Assembly (NCBI GenBank): GCA_026874595.1
Contig: CM049318.1
Location: forward strand, 38,895,956-38,959,955
Source: Sipunculus nudus
Taxonomy: Eukaryota; Annelida; Sipuncula; Golfingiida; Sipunculidae
Direction of reading: 5' to 3'
Length of the DNA: 64,000 nucleotides
Shown in pieces: positions 52,381 to 62,733 of the stretch (the stretch's first letter is position 1; the number at the start of each line of letters is the position of its first letter). Under the pieces are notes generated by a model. It did no database searches. It saw only the letters and a program-made list of their open reading frames with translations, and had not been told where the DNA came from. The position numbers were made by a program, and so were the translations under genes.

Positions 52381-53384
52381 TACAATCGAAGCGAACAAAA
52401 AAAAATAGACTTTTTGGACGTAACTTTGGACCTGAACAAAGCAGAATATAAACCTTTCATGAAACCCAACAATACCCCAATATATATCCACAAAGACAGT
52501 AACCATCCCCCAAGCATTATCAGAAATATACCTGAAAGCATAAACAGAAGGTTGTCCAACATCTCCTCAAATGAAGATGTTTTCAACAAGGCTGCCCCTC
52601 CATATCAAGAGGCATTACTCAACAGTGGATACAGTTTTAAACTCAAGTACATCCGCTCGCAACAACCCAACACTGACGGAAAGAAGAGAAACAGAAGGAG
52701 GAACATAACGTGGTTCAATCCCACATATAGTCCATACAGCGCCAACGTGAGAACGAACATAGGAAAAAAGTTCTTACAGCTTCTTGACAAATGTTTCCCT
52801 CCTGACCACAGTTTACACAAAATCCTGAACCGTAACACCGTAAAGGTCAGCTATAGCTGCATGCCTAACATGAAGCAGGTCATTTTAGCACACAACAAAG
52901 GACGACTTAACAATGAGAGAATTAAAGAAAAGAAAACAGAGAGCATAAGCAAAAACTGCAACTGTAGAAACCCGAAAGAATGCCCAATCAAAGAAGGATG
53001 CCTTACTCAAAGCATAATTTACCAGGCCACAGTTACCAGACAAGATAACAAACAAGTGGAAACATATATCGGACTGACAGAAAACGCATTTAAAACGAGA
53101 TACTATGGACACATCAGTAGTTTCAGGAATGAAAAATACAGAAATAGCACAACACTAAGCCAGTACGTGTGGACTCTGAAAGAAAAAAACATACCCTATT
53201 CGGTCAAATGGAAAATCATGGCTAAATGCAGAGCTTATTCCAACACGTCCAAAAATGTAATTTATGCACCACCGAGAAATACTACATAATTTGCCGACCT
53301 GATCTGAGTTCACCAAACAATAGGAACGAGCTGACAACGTCATGCAAACATAGAACTAAATACCTCCTTTGTAACCTTAAATAA
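52381..53384 (+). pseudogene. PLE RT C-end plus GIY-YIG endonuclease (frameshifted)
   Basis: The first residues 'IDFLDVTLDL' match the end of the PLE reverse transcriptase. Next come 'SNHPPSIIRNIPESI' and 'ITWFNPTYS', then a linker with the Cys cluster C-x-C-x5-C-x5-C ('CNCRNPKECPIKEGC'). The GIY-YIG nuclease core follows: 'IIYQATV', then 'TYIGLTENAFKTRYYGH' with the catalytic Arg, then 'LSQYVWTLKEK' with the catalytic Glu. The main open frame is 52414-53289 (291 codons), and its apparent start is a TTG inside the RT, so it is not a real start. There are two frame breaks at A-runs: one near 52397-52405, and a one-base loss near 53250-53254, after which the conserved C-terminus continues in another frame to TAA at 53382-53384. 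It is not functional as it stands. Confidence 0.85.
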
Positions 53385-53693
53385 TGTTAAGCCGATAATA
53401 AAGTTAAATATGCAGTCTCAAGATCCTAGCCAATGAATGCAGGAACAACCAACTGGACCACTAATCCACTGATCCCCTGACCGAACCAAAACCTGGGGTC
53501 TTGACCAACTTTAAGCAATTCAGCAAATCCTCGAGCGCTTCATAATAGCCCTAATACAGTACAATAAGCCAGGCACCCAGTAACCCTTATTCACCAACAA
53601 AACAAAAACTTTAAATACATGCCTCACCGAACCTAGTAACCCCAGATAAATCCTACCTATTACGACAAACTTCACCCAAATATCTGATCACTC

Positions 53694-53761
53694 CAGTTTG
53701 TACCTGAAGAGTGAGCCGGCTTGAATGCTGCTCTCACGAAACAGATCTGTAGCACAAACTG
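53694..53761 (+). ncRNA. Hammerhead ribozyme, type I (right, plus strand)
   Basis: Stem I 53694-53703 pairs with 53752-53761 (9 of 10 pairs, one A-C mismatch). The core CUGAAGA is at 53704-53710. Stem II is GUGAG 53711-53715 with CUCAC 53733-53737, extended by CGGC/GCUG (53717-53720 with 53727-53730) around a 6-base loop. GAAA is at 53738-53741. Stem III is the self-complementary CAGAUCUG at 53742-53749. The cleavage dinucleotide UA is at 53750-53751, with cleavage after A53751. Every catalytic-core position fits the consensus. Stem III leaves only a 2-base loop, so folding is probably more favourable as a dimer, as described for PLE hammerheads. Confidence 0.88.
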
Positions 53762-53787
53762 ATGAAGTCAAACTAATCGTACTTTAG

Positions 53788-53792
<5 letters not shown>

Positions 53793-53842
<50 letters not shown>
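53793..53842. repeat. TA microsatellite abutting the PLE
   Basis: About 50 bases of alternating T and A, directly continuous with the end of the right inverted repeat. Confidence 0.95.
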
Positions 53843-53847
<5 letters not shown>

Positions 53848-54307
53848 TTTGAATCCTTAGAATATCCTCTGTCAGATGAGACAGACATTGTATATGAACA
53901 TTGTCTCAGATATTGCTTTGAAGATTTTAAACTTTAAATAATTTATTTTATATTTTTAACACAATTTACCTTACATTTGGCAAACAGTATGTATGTAATA
54001 ATAGTATCATATCGAAGTACATAAAAATATCTCCAGGCGTTTTTATTATATTTTAATAGTCTTTTTTTCCCTATTGAATTATCAAATAAAAAAAAATGTA
54101 TGATACAAACAGTGCATATTTTTTAAATGGTGTACAACTGCTGAACTAAAACAGATATAAAGAAAAACAGAAAAACTCATTTTAGATTACATGTCAACAT
54201 ACCTAAATGCAAATTTTAAAACTCTTCCGTTGGTGGTTTCTGAGAAATATCGCGCCGATATGTTGTACAATGTTTTATTGTTGTTTTGAGTGAATATATA
54301 TGGGTGT

Positions 54308-54366
<59 letters not shown>

Positions 54367-54369
54367 TAC

Positions 54370-54426
<57 letters not shown>
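54308..54426. repeat. Compound TA microsatellite
   Basis: About 119 bases of TA interrupted by 'aaatacatatac', one of the longest in the window. Confidence 0.95.
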
Positions 54427-54427
<1 letters not shown>

Positions 54428-54839
54428 CAGATGCCATTCATAGATAAGTTAGTTTCACAGAAGATAGCCAGGAAGACACCGATAAGTTTGACTACTAGTA
54501 TACATTGTACTTTTAAAGGACCACAGTTTTACCAGGGTCTATGACCCACTGCTTATTTGTCACTCTTCAAAAAATGAGATGTGGACTTTCACCTTGAGTA
54601 TTACAAATTGCTCAGTTTCGAGATTAATATAAAAACATAATAAAAACTGTATCATTAGTTTTATATATCCAGTGTGAAACGGTAACAGCTCACTTTGACA
54701 ATATATCGCCAGTCTGTAGGGAATGTTAGTTTTTTCGCATTATCCATGAGCATTTTTTTTATTATACATGTATCTGTTTCCTGGTGTATTCAAAAACTTT
54801 TGAGAACAATTTCAACAAATTCAGTGATGTTCACAGACG

Positions 54840-54841
<2 letters not shown>

Positions 54842-54903
<62 letters not shown>
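54842..54903. repeat. TA microsatellite
   Basis: About 62 bases of alternating A and T. Confidence 0.95.
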
Positions 54904-54908
<5 letters not shown>

Positions 54909-56680
54909 TCATGTGTGTGTGTATATAAATCCACGTATACCGAAATTTAAGGCAGACAGTTAATCAATTATCCAAGACCAGAAGTCGGGGTAGATAATGG
55001 GACACACGTGATCTAATAACAATAATTATACATCACAATAAACCTAACCGTTTGTACTTTTGTTATACCCTTTTGCATGTGATTTATATCACAGATACCT
55101 GGGAAATGGCTGCGTTTTCTCCTGTGTTTTTCCTGTTGCCTATTTGTGATACTTAAATTTACTTTTTATTCCCTTTTATTTTTATTAATTAGTCGTAGGT
55201 ATATATACGATATATTTTCATTTACAATATATTTTCATTTTCTATTAATTCACGGCCTCTTTTCCTTCCATTTTATAATGCGATTTATTTTTGTGATATA
55301 TAAACCTATTAGGAATTTGTCTTTTTTTTCTGCGGTTCTCGTTAATGACATATTAGTATGTGTCTATTTATTTAATGCCGCTTTCTTTTGTCCACTATAT
55401 ATAATCGATACATAACAGGATAATGGGAACTGCAAGTTTTGGTATATTCATTATCTTTGAGGAAATAAAATATTTCCAATCATTAATTTATTATTCCTGA
55501 GTGAAGAGACATACATACAGTGTATTTACACTTTATCCGGATATGTTGTTGATATAAATTGCACCCCTCCGCCAGTTGTCGTTTTTACTCAAAAGAACCT
55601 CTTGCAGGTAGGCAGTGTGGGACGGCGAGAACAGCTTGTCTCAGCTTTCAAACTTGGAAATAAAAAAAAAATGTCGCATTTTAATGAAACACCTGCTGTT
55701 TACATGCGTATTTGTACAAAATATGACACTCCTTAAGAAAAATTCGCCCATGTTTATGTAATCTGCCTTAAAAATCCTTAACAAACATATTTGAACGGAC
55801 TGCATGACCCTCTTCACTACATGCATATCCACGCCGCTGGTGTATTTAGAAGCCCTGGTGCATTACGGGCCGCAGATTTTGAAGCCCACAAGCCCTAACC
55901 AGCAGAGTATTTAACCAGCTGTGTGAATAATATCATGATATAATTGGTAATTATTCATGTATGTAAAGGAACAGTTACTTACACATTACATCTGTGGGAA
56001 CATGCAGTAACCTACATTAATTAACGAGTAATTAGAATTTGGCCGAGTAAATAAAACGTTTGTTTGAGGGATGATATCAAAGGGGAGCTCTTTACATTTT
56101 GACGTTCATAAATAAGGTTTAAAATTTCAATACATTTTAGCCCGATGTCTTTTCTGTGCTTTGCCAGGGCTTCCACCAAAGTTACGATATTTAATAAAAG
56201 GACACTGGCTATACCAGAAAGGTTATTCCCCATTATTAACATTAATAAATCGACCCGTCACTGTTGTATGACGAGCCTGATTAGCGTACCTTGTTGCATG
56301 GCATTTACTCTGCGTCCATATACTTGGGTCTATTCCTTGGACAAACATTAGCACTAAATATTGCACCGACTTCACGTGGTGTATCAGAGCTCACCGCTGT
56401 TAACAGTCGTCCCAGTACTGTTTGCTTGCTTCAATGTACGTTATAATCACGGTTATGATCAATAAAACAATAAAGACTGAACAACCAGTGGCCAATGATG
56501 CGGTTTCCGGTATCGCTGACACTCGCACTAAAACGGCGCGGTGCATCACGGGTAATTCCTGTCCTACCCGACTCTTTCCGGCTGTGAGTGCGTGTCTACA
56601 CCACACATCTGATTGTCAAATATTTTCCCTGGACTTTAAACCAATAGTCACCCACTTGGATAATTAGTTCTACCATCTGT

Positions 56681-56966
56681 CTCTTGCTTATTGCAGGTTG
56701 CTGTGATTTGGAGGAGTCGCTGCGAAAGTCTTGGACCCACAATCCTCGCCACGTCGATTTCATACAGCAGAAGGACTTCAGAGAAGACCGTTTTACGACA
56801 GTCGTAAAAATCAGTTATACACATTGAGTTCAAAGATTGAATTATATACGAAGATAAATATGACAGAAGATCAATGAGTTGTGTTAACAATATGTGATCA
56901 CGGATTTTATTAAGAGATGTTCATATAAGCGCCTATTGCGCTCCAATTTGCTTCAAATCACCAGTA
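56681..56966 (+). other. Splice acceptor and 5' UTR of the GPCR
   Basis: A pyrimidine-rich tract ending in the acceptor TTGCAG (AG at 56695-56696) precedes the ATG by 270 bases. This implies that the coding exon starts at about 56697 and that one or more leader exons lie upstream. Three short upstream ORFs sit in this leader: 56860-56877, 56874-56897 (overlapping the first) and 56917-56928. They could damp translation of the receptor. Confidence 0.6.
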
Positions 56967-58145
56967 ATGGCAGCAATTACAGATCACGTGACACCCATGT
57001 CGGGATTCGGCGCGTCGCCGATAAATTCATCCTCGGTGGACCCTAACCAGACAGCACGCAAATCTAGCGGGCCCGGGGACTTGGTATATTACGGCATATG
57101 GACGTATGCCGCGCCTATTTTGATAGCGTTTGGTCTGGTCGGGAATACGTTAGTATTTCTAGTGGTACGTCGCCGATCCCTCCGCGGAACTACGACCAGT
57201 TTGTACCTCCAACTTGTAGCCGTCGCTGACAACTGTTGTATTCTATTCTCCTTGCTCCCTGATATGTTAGAAGAAATGGACGCTGTGGTTATTAAGAATT
57301 TGCATCCAGCAACGTGCAAAATTCAGAAATTCTTACAGTACGTTTCTTTGGATATAGCGGTGTGGTTGTTAGCGGCGTTTGCGTTCGATCGCTTCATCGC
57401 AGTGTGTTTTCCTTTTAGAAAGGAATATATATGTCGGCCCAAAAAGGCCAAAATTATCGCTTCTCTCCTGCTTACGGTTGCCGTAATTAAAAACGTGCAC
57501 GTATTTTTTACCCGCGGACGAGAGTACAAGTTTGACAAAGAGAAAAATGCCACATACGTCAAAACGTGCGGAAACCCAACGGCAGAGTACGCCTATTTTT
57601 CATATTACATACGGCCATGGGTTGTGTTTGTTTTGTCGTCCGTGCTTCCACTGATCTTTATATTGGTCTGTAATCTGTGGATAGTTGTTGAGTTGACACG
57701 TCATCGGCCAGAAAGAGTGTGTACGTCAAGTCACAAAGACAAGACACATCGTCAAATGACCGCCATGTGCCTCAGCGTCTCATTTCTCTTTATTGTCTGT
57801 ACAATCCCAAGCATCATCATGTACATAGGGCGCCCCTGGTGGTCGAAGCAGTCACCACAGGCTTATCAAGCGGCAAAGGGGATTATAAACCTCCTGATGT
57901 ATATCAACCATTCGGTTAACTTTGTTATGTACAGTGTAACGGGGAAGAAGTTCCGGGAGGAACTTCAAGCGCTCGTTTGCTGCCGCCCTGATACCCTGAT
58001 GTCATACCGCCCGCCTACGTCACAACAATATGACAGTAAAATTATGAACAACCATTCAAGGCTCACAGATGTCGATGAAAACAGTGATCAGAGCGAGAAC
58101 ATGCCTCTCACGGATAAACATGGATATTTGTGTCCCGGGAGGTGA
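56967..58145 (+). CDS. Class A (rhodopsin-family) GPCR, neuropeptide-receptor-like
   Basis: A 392-residue seven-helix plasma-membrane receptor encoded without interruption. The N-terminus has glycosylation sequons at N20 and N27. TM1 (about 45-67) has 'GLVGN' with N60. TM2 has D88 in 'VAVAD'. The disulfide pair is C117 (top of TM3) with C201 (loop 2, after a sequon at N194). TM3 ends in D141-R142-F143 (DRF for DRY). TM5 is about 215-242 with P228. TM6 has 'CTIP' with P281. TM7 ends 'NFVMY' (318-322) where most family members have NPxxY. Helix 8 is 'KKFREEL', then C338-C339 likely palmitoylated. The replaced Pro and the 'NHSVNFVMY' style recall FMRFamide-receptor and GPR139-like groups, abundant in molluscs; the ligand is unknown. 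The ATG has G at -3 and +4. It should signal through a heterotrimeric G protein. Confidence 0.93.
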   Translation: MAAITDHVTPMSGFGASPINSSSVDPNQTARKSSGPGDLVYYGIWTYAAPILIAFGLVGNTLVFLVVRRRSLRGTTTSLYLQLVAVADNCCILFSLLPDMLEEMDAVVIKNLHPATCKIQKFLQYVSLDIAVWLLAAFAFDRFIAVCFPFRKEYICRPKKAKIIASLLLTVAVIKNVHVFFTRGREYKFDKEKNATYVKTCGNPTAEYAYFSYYIRPWVVFVLSSVLPLIFILVCNLWIVVELTRHRPERVCTSSHKDKTHRQMTAMCLSVSFLFIVCTIPSIIMYIGRPWWSKQSPQAYQAAKGIINLLMYINHSVNFVMYSVTGKKFREELQALVCCRPDTLMSYRPPTSQQYDSKIMNNHSRLTDVDENSDQSENMPLTDKHGYLCPGR

Positions 58146-58590
58146 CGGTAAAAATCAGTTTCTACTGGCCCGTCACAATACTCGGTTGCCAAAGGAAGGA
58201 TACATTTAGAGCCCTGTCTCTTCCATAGAGGTCGCTGCCTGTCATCAAGCCAACGTCCGTTTGCTGAAGGTCTTTCCTAAAATATTTGTATAATACCTTG
58301 GAAGTGTACTTAAGCACTAATGTCTTATTTATACACGCACGAGTAGATCTGCATGACGTCATGGATATTGTATTTTCTGAACATCAGTGATATTGTGTAT
58401 GTGACATACGTATATGTATATAGTAAATAGTTTGTGATAACAAAGACCTGTTTTTATTCGTGGTAGCGTAAAATTACTACAACATCCACAAGCCTGCCGT
58501 ATCGTGAAGATACATTTGAAGTAAGTGATAGTAGATGTAATGCTGTATGTAGTATATATGTTAATAAAAGACGTGTGATGTAGATTCTGG
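58146..58590 (+). terminator. 3' UTR and polyadenylation signal of the GPCR
   Basis: AATAAA lies at 58563-58568, 418 bases after the stop codon, with G/T-rich sequence following near 58605-58625. This is a plausible end of the receptor transcript. A perfect 10-base palindrome ATGACGTCAT (58353-58362) lies in the UTR. Confidence 0.55.
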
Positions 58591-58722
58591 GATCTATTTT
58601 TTTGCAGTGGTGGATTCGGGAGTCTGGTGAGGAACAGGGAGTTGACAGATTTTTGCACTAATAATTTCCTGGTTGACAGAAATATGAAACTGAAAACGCA
58701 TGAAAAGGTGCAAGTCCACTAT

Positions 58723-58776
58723 AGTATTAATAATAATAGTAATAACAATATTGATGATAATAATAATAATAATATC
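58723..58776. repeat. AAT/AAC microsatellite
   Basis: Interrupted runs of AAT with AAC and GAT variants. Confidence 0.85.
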
Positions 58777-58869
58777 TATATAATAACTACAACGAAAGCA
58801 AAACAGTTCAGGTGGCCAGAAATTCCGAAACATGACCAAATATAAAGGATTTGCATAAAACATTTATTT

Positions 58870-58872
<3 letters not shown>

Positions 58873-58921
<49 letters not shown>

Positions 58922-58930
58922 TATATATAT
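58873..58930. repeat. TA microsatellite
   Basis: Two TA runs separated by a single phase break, about 58 bases in all. Confidence 0.95.
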
Positions 58931-59347
58931 TGATCTATGTGACTCAGTCCTAATGCATATCAAACAACGTATATCAACGCGTAATAACTCAGACGGTCCC
59001 ATTCTACGAAATGTCATCCGCCCTCACGCATACATCACACGGACCGCAAGAGCTTTAACCAAAAAACAGATATATAATTTAAATACGTTCTCCAGATTTC
59101 CCTATCGTATATAGCTTCATCCTAGTGAAGACACGTATGTATTTTAACGTTTTTACTGTAATATCTTCAGCATATATAGTATTGCAAAAGGAAAAAAAAA
59201 ATGCTATGAAAATAATGTTTGTGACAAGATAAAAGAGTGACACATGAACGTTGGGGGAAATGAAAATCCTGTTGTCAATCAATTATTACCTTTTCACATT
59301 TTACAGTAAGATCTGTGTTTACGCAAAACTAATAATGTGATAGACTT

Positions 59348-59349
<2 letters not shown>

Positions 59350-59407
<58 letters not shown>
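59350..59407. repeat. CT microsatellite
   Basis: About 58 bases of uninterrupted CT, the only long CT tract in the window. Confidence 0.95.
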
Positions 59408-59411
<4 letters not shown>

Positions 59412-59585
59412 TCTATATGAGTAATACGAAAGTTAAAAGGGACAAACATAAAAAATAAGCGGATTTTGTCTAACTGTTGATCCCACTTTATACTTTTAAT
59501 GACAAAGTAGCGCTAAACCGGCAGAAAAAATATTAGGATCAACAAATTGTTTGGGATGAACTGATTATGTAAGTGATGTTTGGCC

Positions 59586-62077
59586 TGGAGGATTTTTAGC
59601 TCAGCTGACTTTCAGTCATGCTGGGCTATAGCGATGGGTCTTCGTTCGTCGTCCTTCCGTCTGTCCGTCCGGCCGTCCGGCCGGCCGTCCTTCCGTTAGC
59701 AGGGCACAAATCGTAACCGTAGGGGCTAGGGCCATGAACCCTATGCAGTCTTAGAGGTTCTAAAAAGATCTCCTTGCAGACCTGAAATTAGGTCACTGCG
59801 ACCTATATTCTCGAAGTTGTTTGCACCCCCCCCCCCCCAGAAATAATTCTTTTAGCCAAAATTTTCATCCCAAACCTTCCATCTTTCACATACAGCTCAC
59901 CTACCAACAGGGGAAGAACCATAATTATTTTGAGGTCACAAGGTCAAAGGTCAAGGTCACAGAACCAACTTCTTTGAAAAGCCTGTGGATGCATTTTAAG
60001 CCAAACCTTTCATCCCAATTCTTTGATCTTTCACATATAGCTCACCTACTAAGTGGGAGAAGAATCCTATAGATGTTGAGGTCACAAGGTCAAAGGCCAG
60101 GGTCACAGGATCCAGTTCTTTGAAAAGGTTGTGGACACATTTCAAGCTAGACCTTTCATTCCAAACCTTTCAGCACTGATATCACTTCTCTGCAAACAGG
60201 GGAAAAGACCTGTCGATTTTGAGGTCAAAGGTCAAGTTCACAGCACCCTCTTCTTGCGTGGAGTCATTTTCAGGCAAACTTTCCATCTTTCATATATGGC
60301 TTACCTACCAATAGGGGAAGAAGCCTATTGATATTGAGTTCAAAAGGTCAAAGGTCAATGTCACAATATTATTCTAAATGCTTGTGAACATATTTCAAGT
60401 GAAACTGTTCAACCCAAACCTTCAGTCTTTCACATATGCCACATCTATGCATCACTCAATGTGATTCAAACTTCATATTTATGGGTCTTTTTGCGTGAAG
60501 AAATAACTAATTGATTTTGAGGTCAGCTGGTCACGAGGTTAAAGGTTGCAGGTCTAAGTTATTCACTCATTGGTTGCCAAGTAATTACACCCGGCCAGAT
60601 GTAATTGGTTAGTAGTTACCCATCATTTAGAAAGAATCCAGTTGATACGTGGGCAAAAGGCCAAGATCATAGGTCAGGTCAACTTATTTTGTAGACCATC
60701 TCTATTTTTCTTGTATATATAAGCTTGCACTCCAGCTGGTACATCTCACCGTGTGGCTGTTATTGTGAGTGACACTGGTGACATATGACTCCCTTTTGTA
60801 TCAGGCTATTAAGTGATAAGGCTGAGTGATAAGTACCTCGTTACTGCATAACAAAACACTGTTGTTGGAATACTTCAGCCAGGAATTAACACTATGAGAG
60901 TATAGTATTAAGGTTTAGCTACTGATTTATTAGATGATGGGAACATTTTGCAGTTTATTTTATGGAATCATAGCAATAAACGTAGTTTCCTAGATATCTG
61001 AATATTTTTATATAAATCACCACATATAAAAGCAAGTGTTTGTTTTCATAATATGTGGATGTGTACTTGATTTAGGATGGCTTTATTTTATTACAAGACT
61101 CTTAGTCATGCTTTCTGCATTTCTTTTCTTTCAGGTTTTGCAGTTTACCAACCCTGCTGACCCCATTGAAAAGCAGAGTGATAATAAAAAATATTGGACC
61201 TACACTTTTACATTTGCATATCTATAAATCTGATATGAGCTCCTGAACATGCCTTTTGTATTGTTTTGGACATTCATTACTGTAACATCATTTGGAGAAT
61301 TTGCCCCAAGTTTGTTCTCTTATTGGAGGATGTGTGATATCAAATGTCACACTTGTCAGAAATCCATTTTGTCTGCCAGTTAGCCACCTTAGAAATCCTT
61401 TTTTTCAGTGCAGTTTCAGTAATTTTCCTTCAATTTTTGGTCCGATTTAGAGAATGGTTGTTATCTGATTTCAGACCTGTCAGAAGTCCAAAATGGCCAC
61501 CAGGCAACCATCTTTAAATTCCTTTTGATCATATTTTCTCAAGAACTGTTAAAGTGAAGGCAGTCGGACGTATATTAATGTAATCTTGCAAAGGATTGGG
61601 TCAAATATTTCTTAATAAATATTATCGTCATATATGAAAGTGCAGTACAGTTGGCTTGTATTGAATAAAAATTCATACAGAAGCACCTGTTTCTCAATAA
61701 TTCTTGCATGGATTTCCTTGATTTTTTTTTTGCTATATATTTTGATCTTATATTTGCCCTTTGTGGTGTTCCTTTTGAGACTGACAGGTATCAAGTAAGC
61801 TATGGGAATAGTTCTGGATACCTTAGCAATCATACATTTTCCTCAGACCATCAATTCACTGTGTTTTAACCAGACATATGTGATATGCTATAGGAATAGT
61901 TCTGGATACCTTAACAATCATACATTTTCCTCAGACCATCAATTCACTGTGTTTTAACCAGACATATGTGATATATATTTCTGTTGTTGTAGAAAATTTC
62001 AACAAATTGGCAAATTGGTTCTACAAAATTTGACTGGAAGTACTGAATCTCAGCCCATGATGTCGCAGGTCATGCTT
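59586..62077 (+). repeat. Long dispersed repeat, copy 2
   Basis: It is collinear with 31012-33352 from 'ctcagctgactttcagtcatgctgggctatagcgatgggtct' to 'gatgtcgcaggtcatgcttg'. It then diverges and lacks the palindromic GACCCATGGGTC end. It carries about 45 extra bases near 60513-60558 and about 52 extra near 61381-61432. It also has an internal tandem duplication of roughly 90 bases (61800-61885 repeated at 61890-61975). The C tract at 59826-59838 is expanded compared with copy 1. It has no recognised gene. Confidence 0.85.
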
Positions 62078-62649
62078 GTTTAAAGAAGTCATCTGCTTTA
62101 CCATATATTTGAACTAATACAGTCCTATAACCTTTGAATTCCAATTTATCCATGATATCTGGTTTATTAATTGTCACATTAATTCTTTATTAATATGTAT
62201 CGAGTCTTTTTTTTCTCTGTATTATAAGTCCATGCAGTGAACCTATATACCGGTATAGTATTTACACGTGCACTTAGATTAGTATTGATATTTATATTAA
62301 TTAGATCGCTAGACTGGGTTCCATTAGTGGCTCTTTTACTCTGTTACACGGAGCTATTAACCCACTGGTTCATCGCTGGCCGGTCACAATAATGCTGTGA
62401 CCCTTACAAACAGTATTTCAGTATAGATGTTTAAATATTTATGCACTTTTATTACAGACAGCTCTCACGTTACCTAGCAACGTTTGATCTCAAAGAAACG
62501 CGTATTTAAACACAATACCCAGGTATCCACAGATAACTGAGGTCAAATATTTTCAGGCATGTTACTAAATACAGTGCACTTTGTATAATTCACGGTATAT
62601 AGTGTTCCCGTTTGTTTGGCAAAATACGGTAACAGGAGCAGTCATCAAG

Positions 62650-62733
62650 ATGGCGGTGCCAAAACCGCCCCTGTTCTGCCTGGATTGTTCGCGGCCACTG
62701 AGAGGCTTGCGTGGTAAATGCCCGATCACGTAG
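62650..62733 (+). CDS. Small ORF on a YY1-like site, uncertain
   Basis: AAGATGGCGG, the usual YY1 site of metazoan core promoters, spans 62648-62657. Its ATG opens a 27-codon frame starting MAVPKPPLFCLDCSRPLRG and ending at TAG near 62731. A C-x2-C pair is present. The stretch is GC-richer than its surroundings. It could be a first coding exon, a translated small ORF, or chance. A splice-acceptor-like TTTCCAG at 62746-62752 is too close to serve an intron from inside this ORF. Confidence 0.2.
   Translation: MAVPKPPLFCLDCSRPLRGLRGKCPIT

Larger units (their letters stand above)
52265..53798 (+). mobile_element. 5'-truncated Penelope-like element with inverted hammerhead ends
   Basis: A ~1.5-kb unit is bounded by inverted repeats of about 100 bases (52265-52366 and 53694-53798) with few mismatches. 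Between them lies the 3' portion of a PLE: the last part of the RT, then a linker with a Cys cluster and a GIY-YIG endonuclease. The coding part begins abruptly at the inner edge of the left repeat, as expected for a 5'-truncated copy joined to an inverted terminal repeat. PLEs are known to carry hammerhead ribozymes in their terminal repeats, and both repeats here do. The right repeat runs straight into a TA microsatellite. Confidence 0.85.
53843..56680. other. AT-rich, microsatellite-rich, probably intronic
   Basis: It contains a compound TA microsatellite at 54308-54426 and another at 54842-54903. Open frames made of Tyr-Ile repeats are products of these. No exon is recognised. Confidence 0.4.

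Noticed and set aside
54187-54441. Tyr-Ile repeat proteins
   Set aside because: Products of TA microsatellites in both strands.
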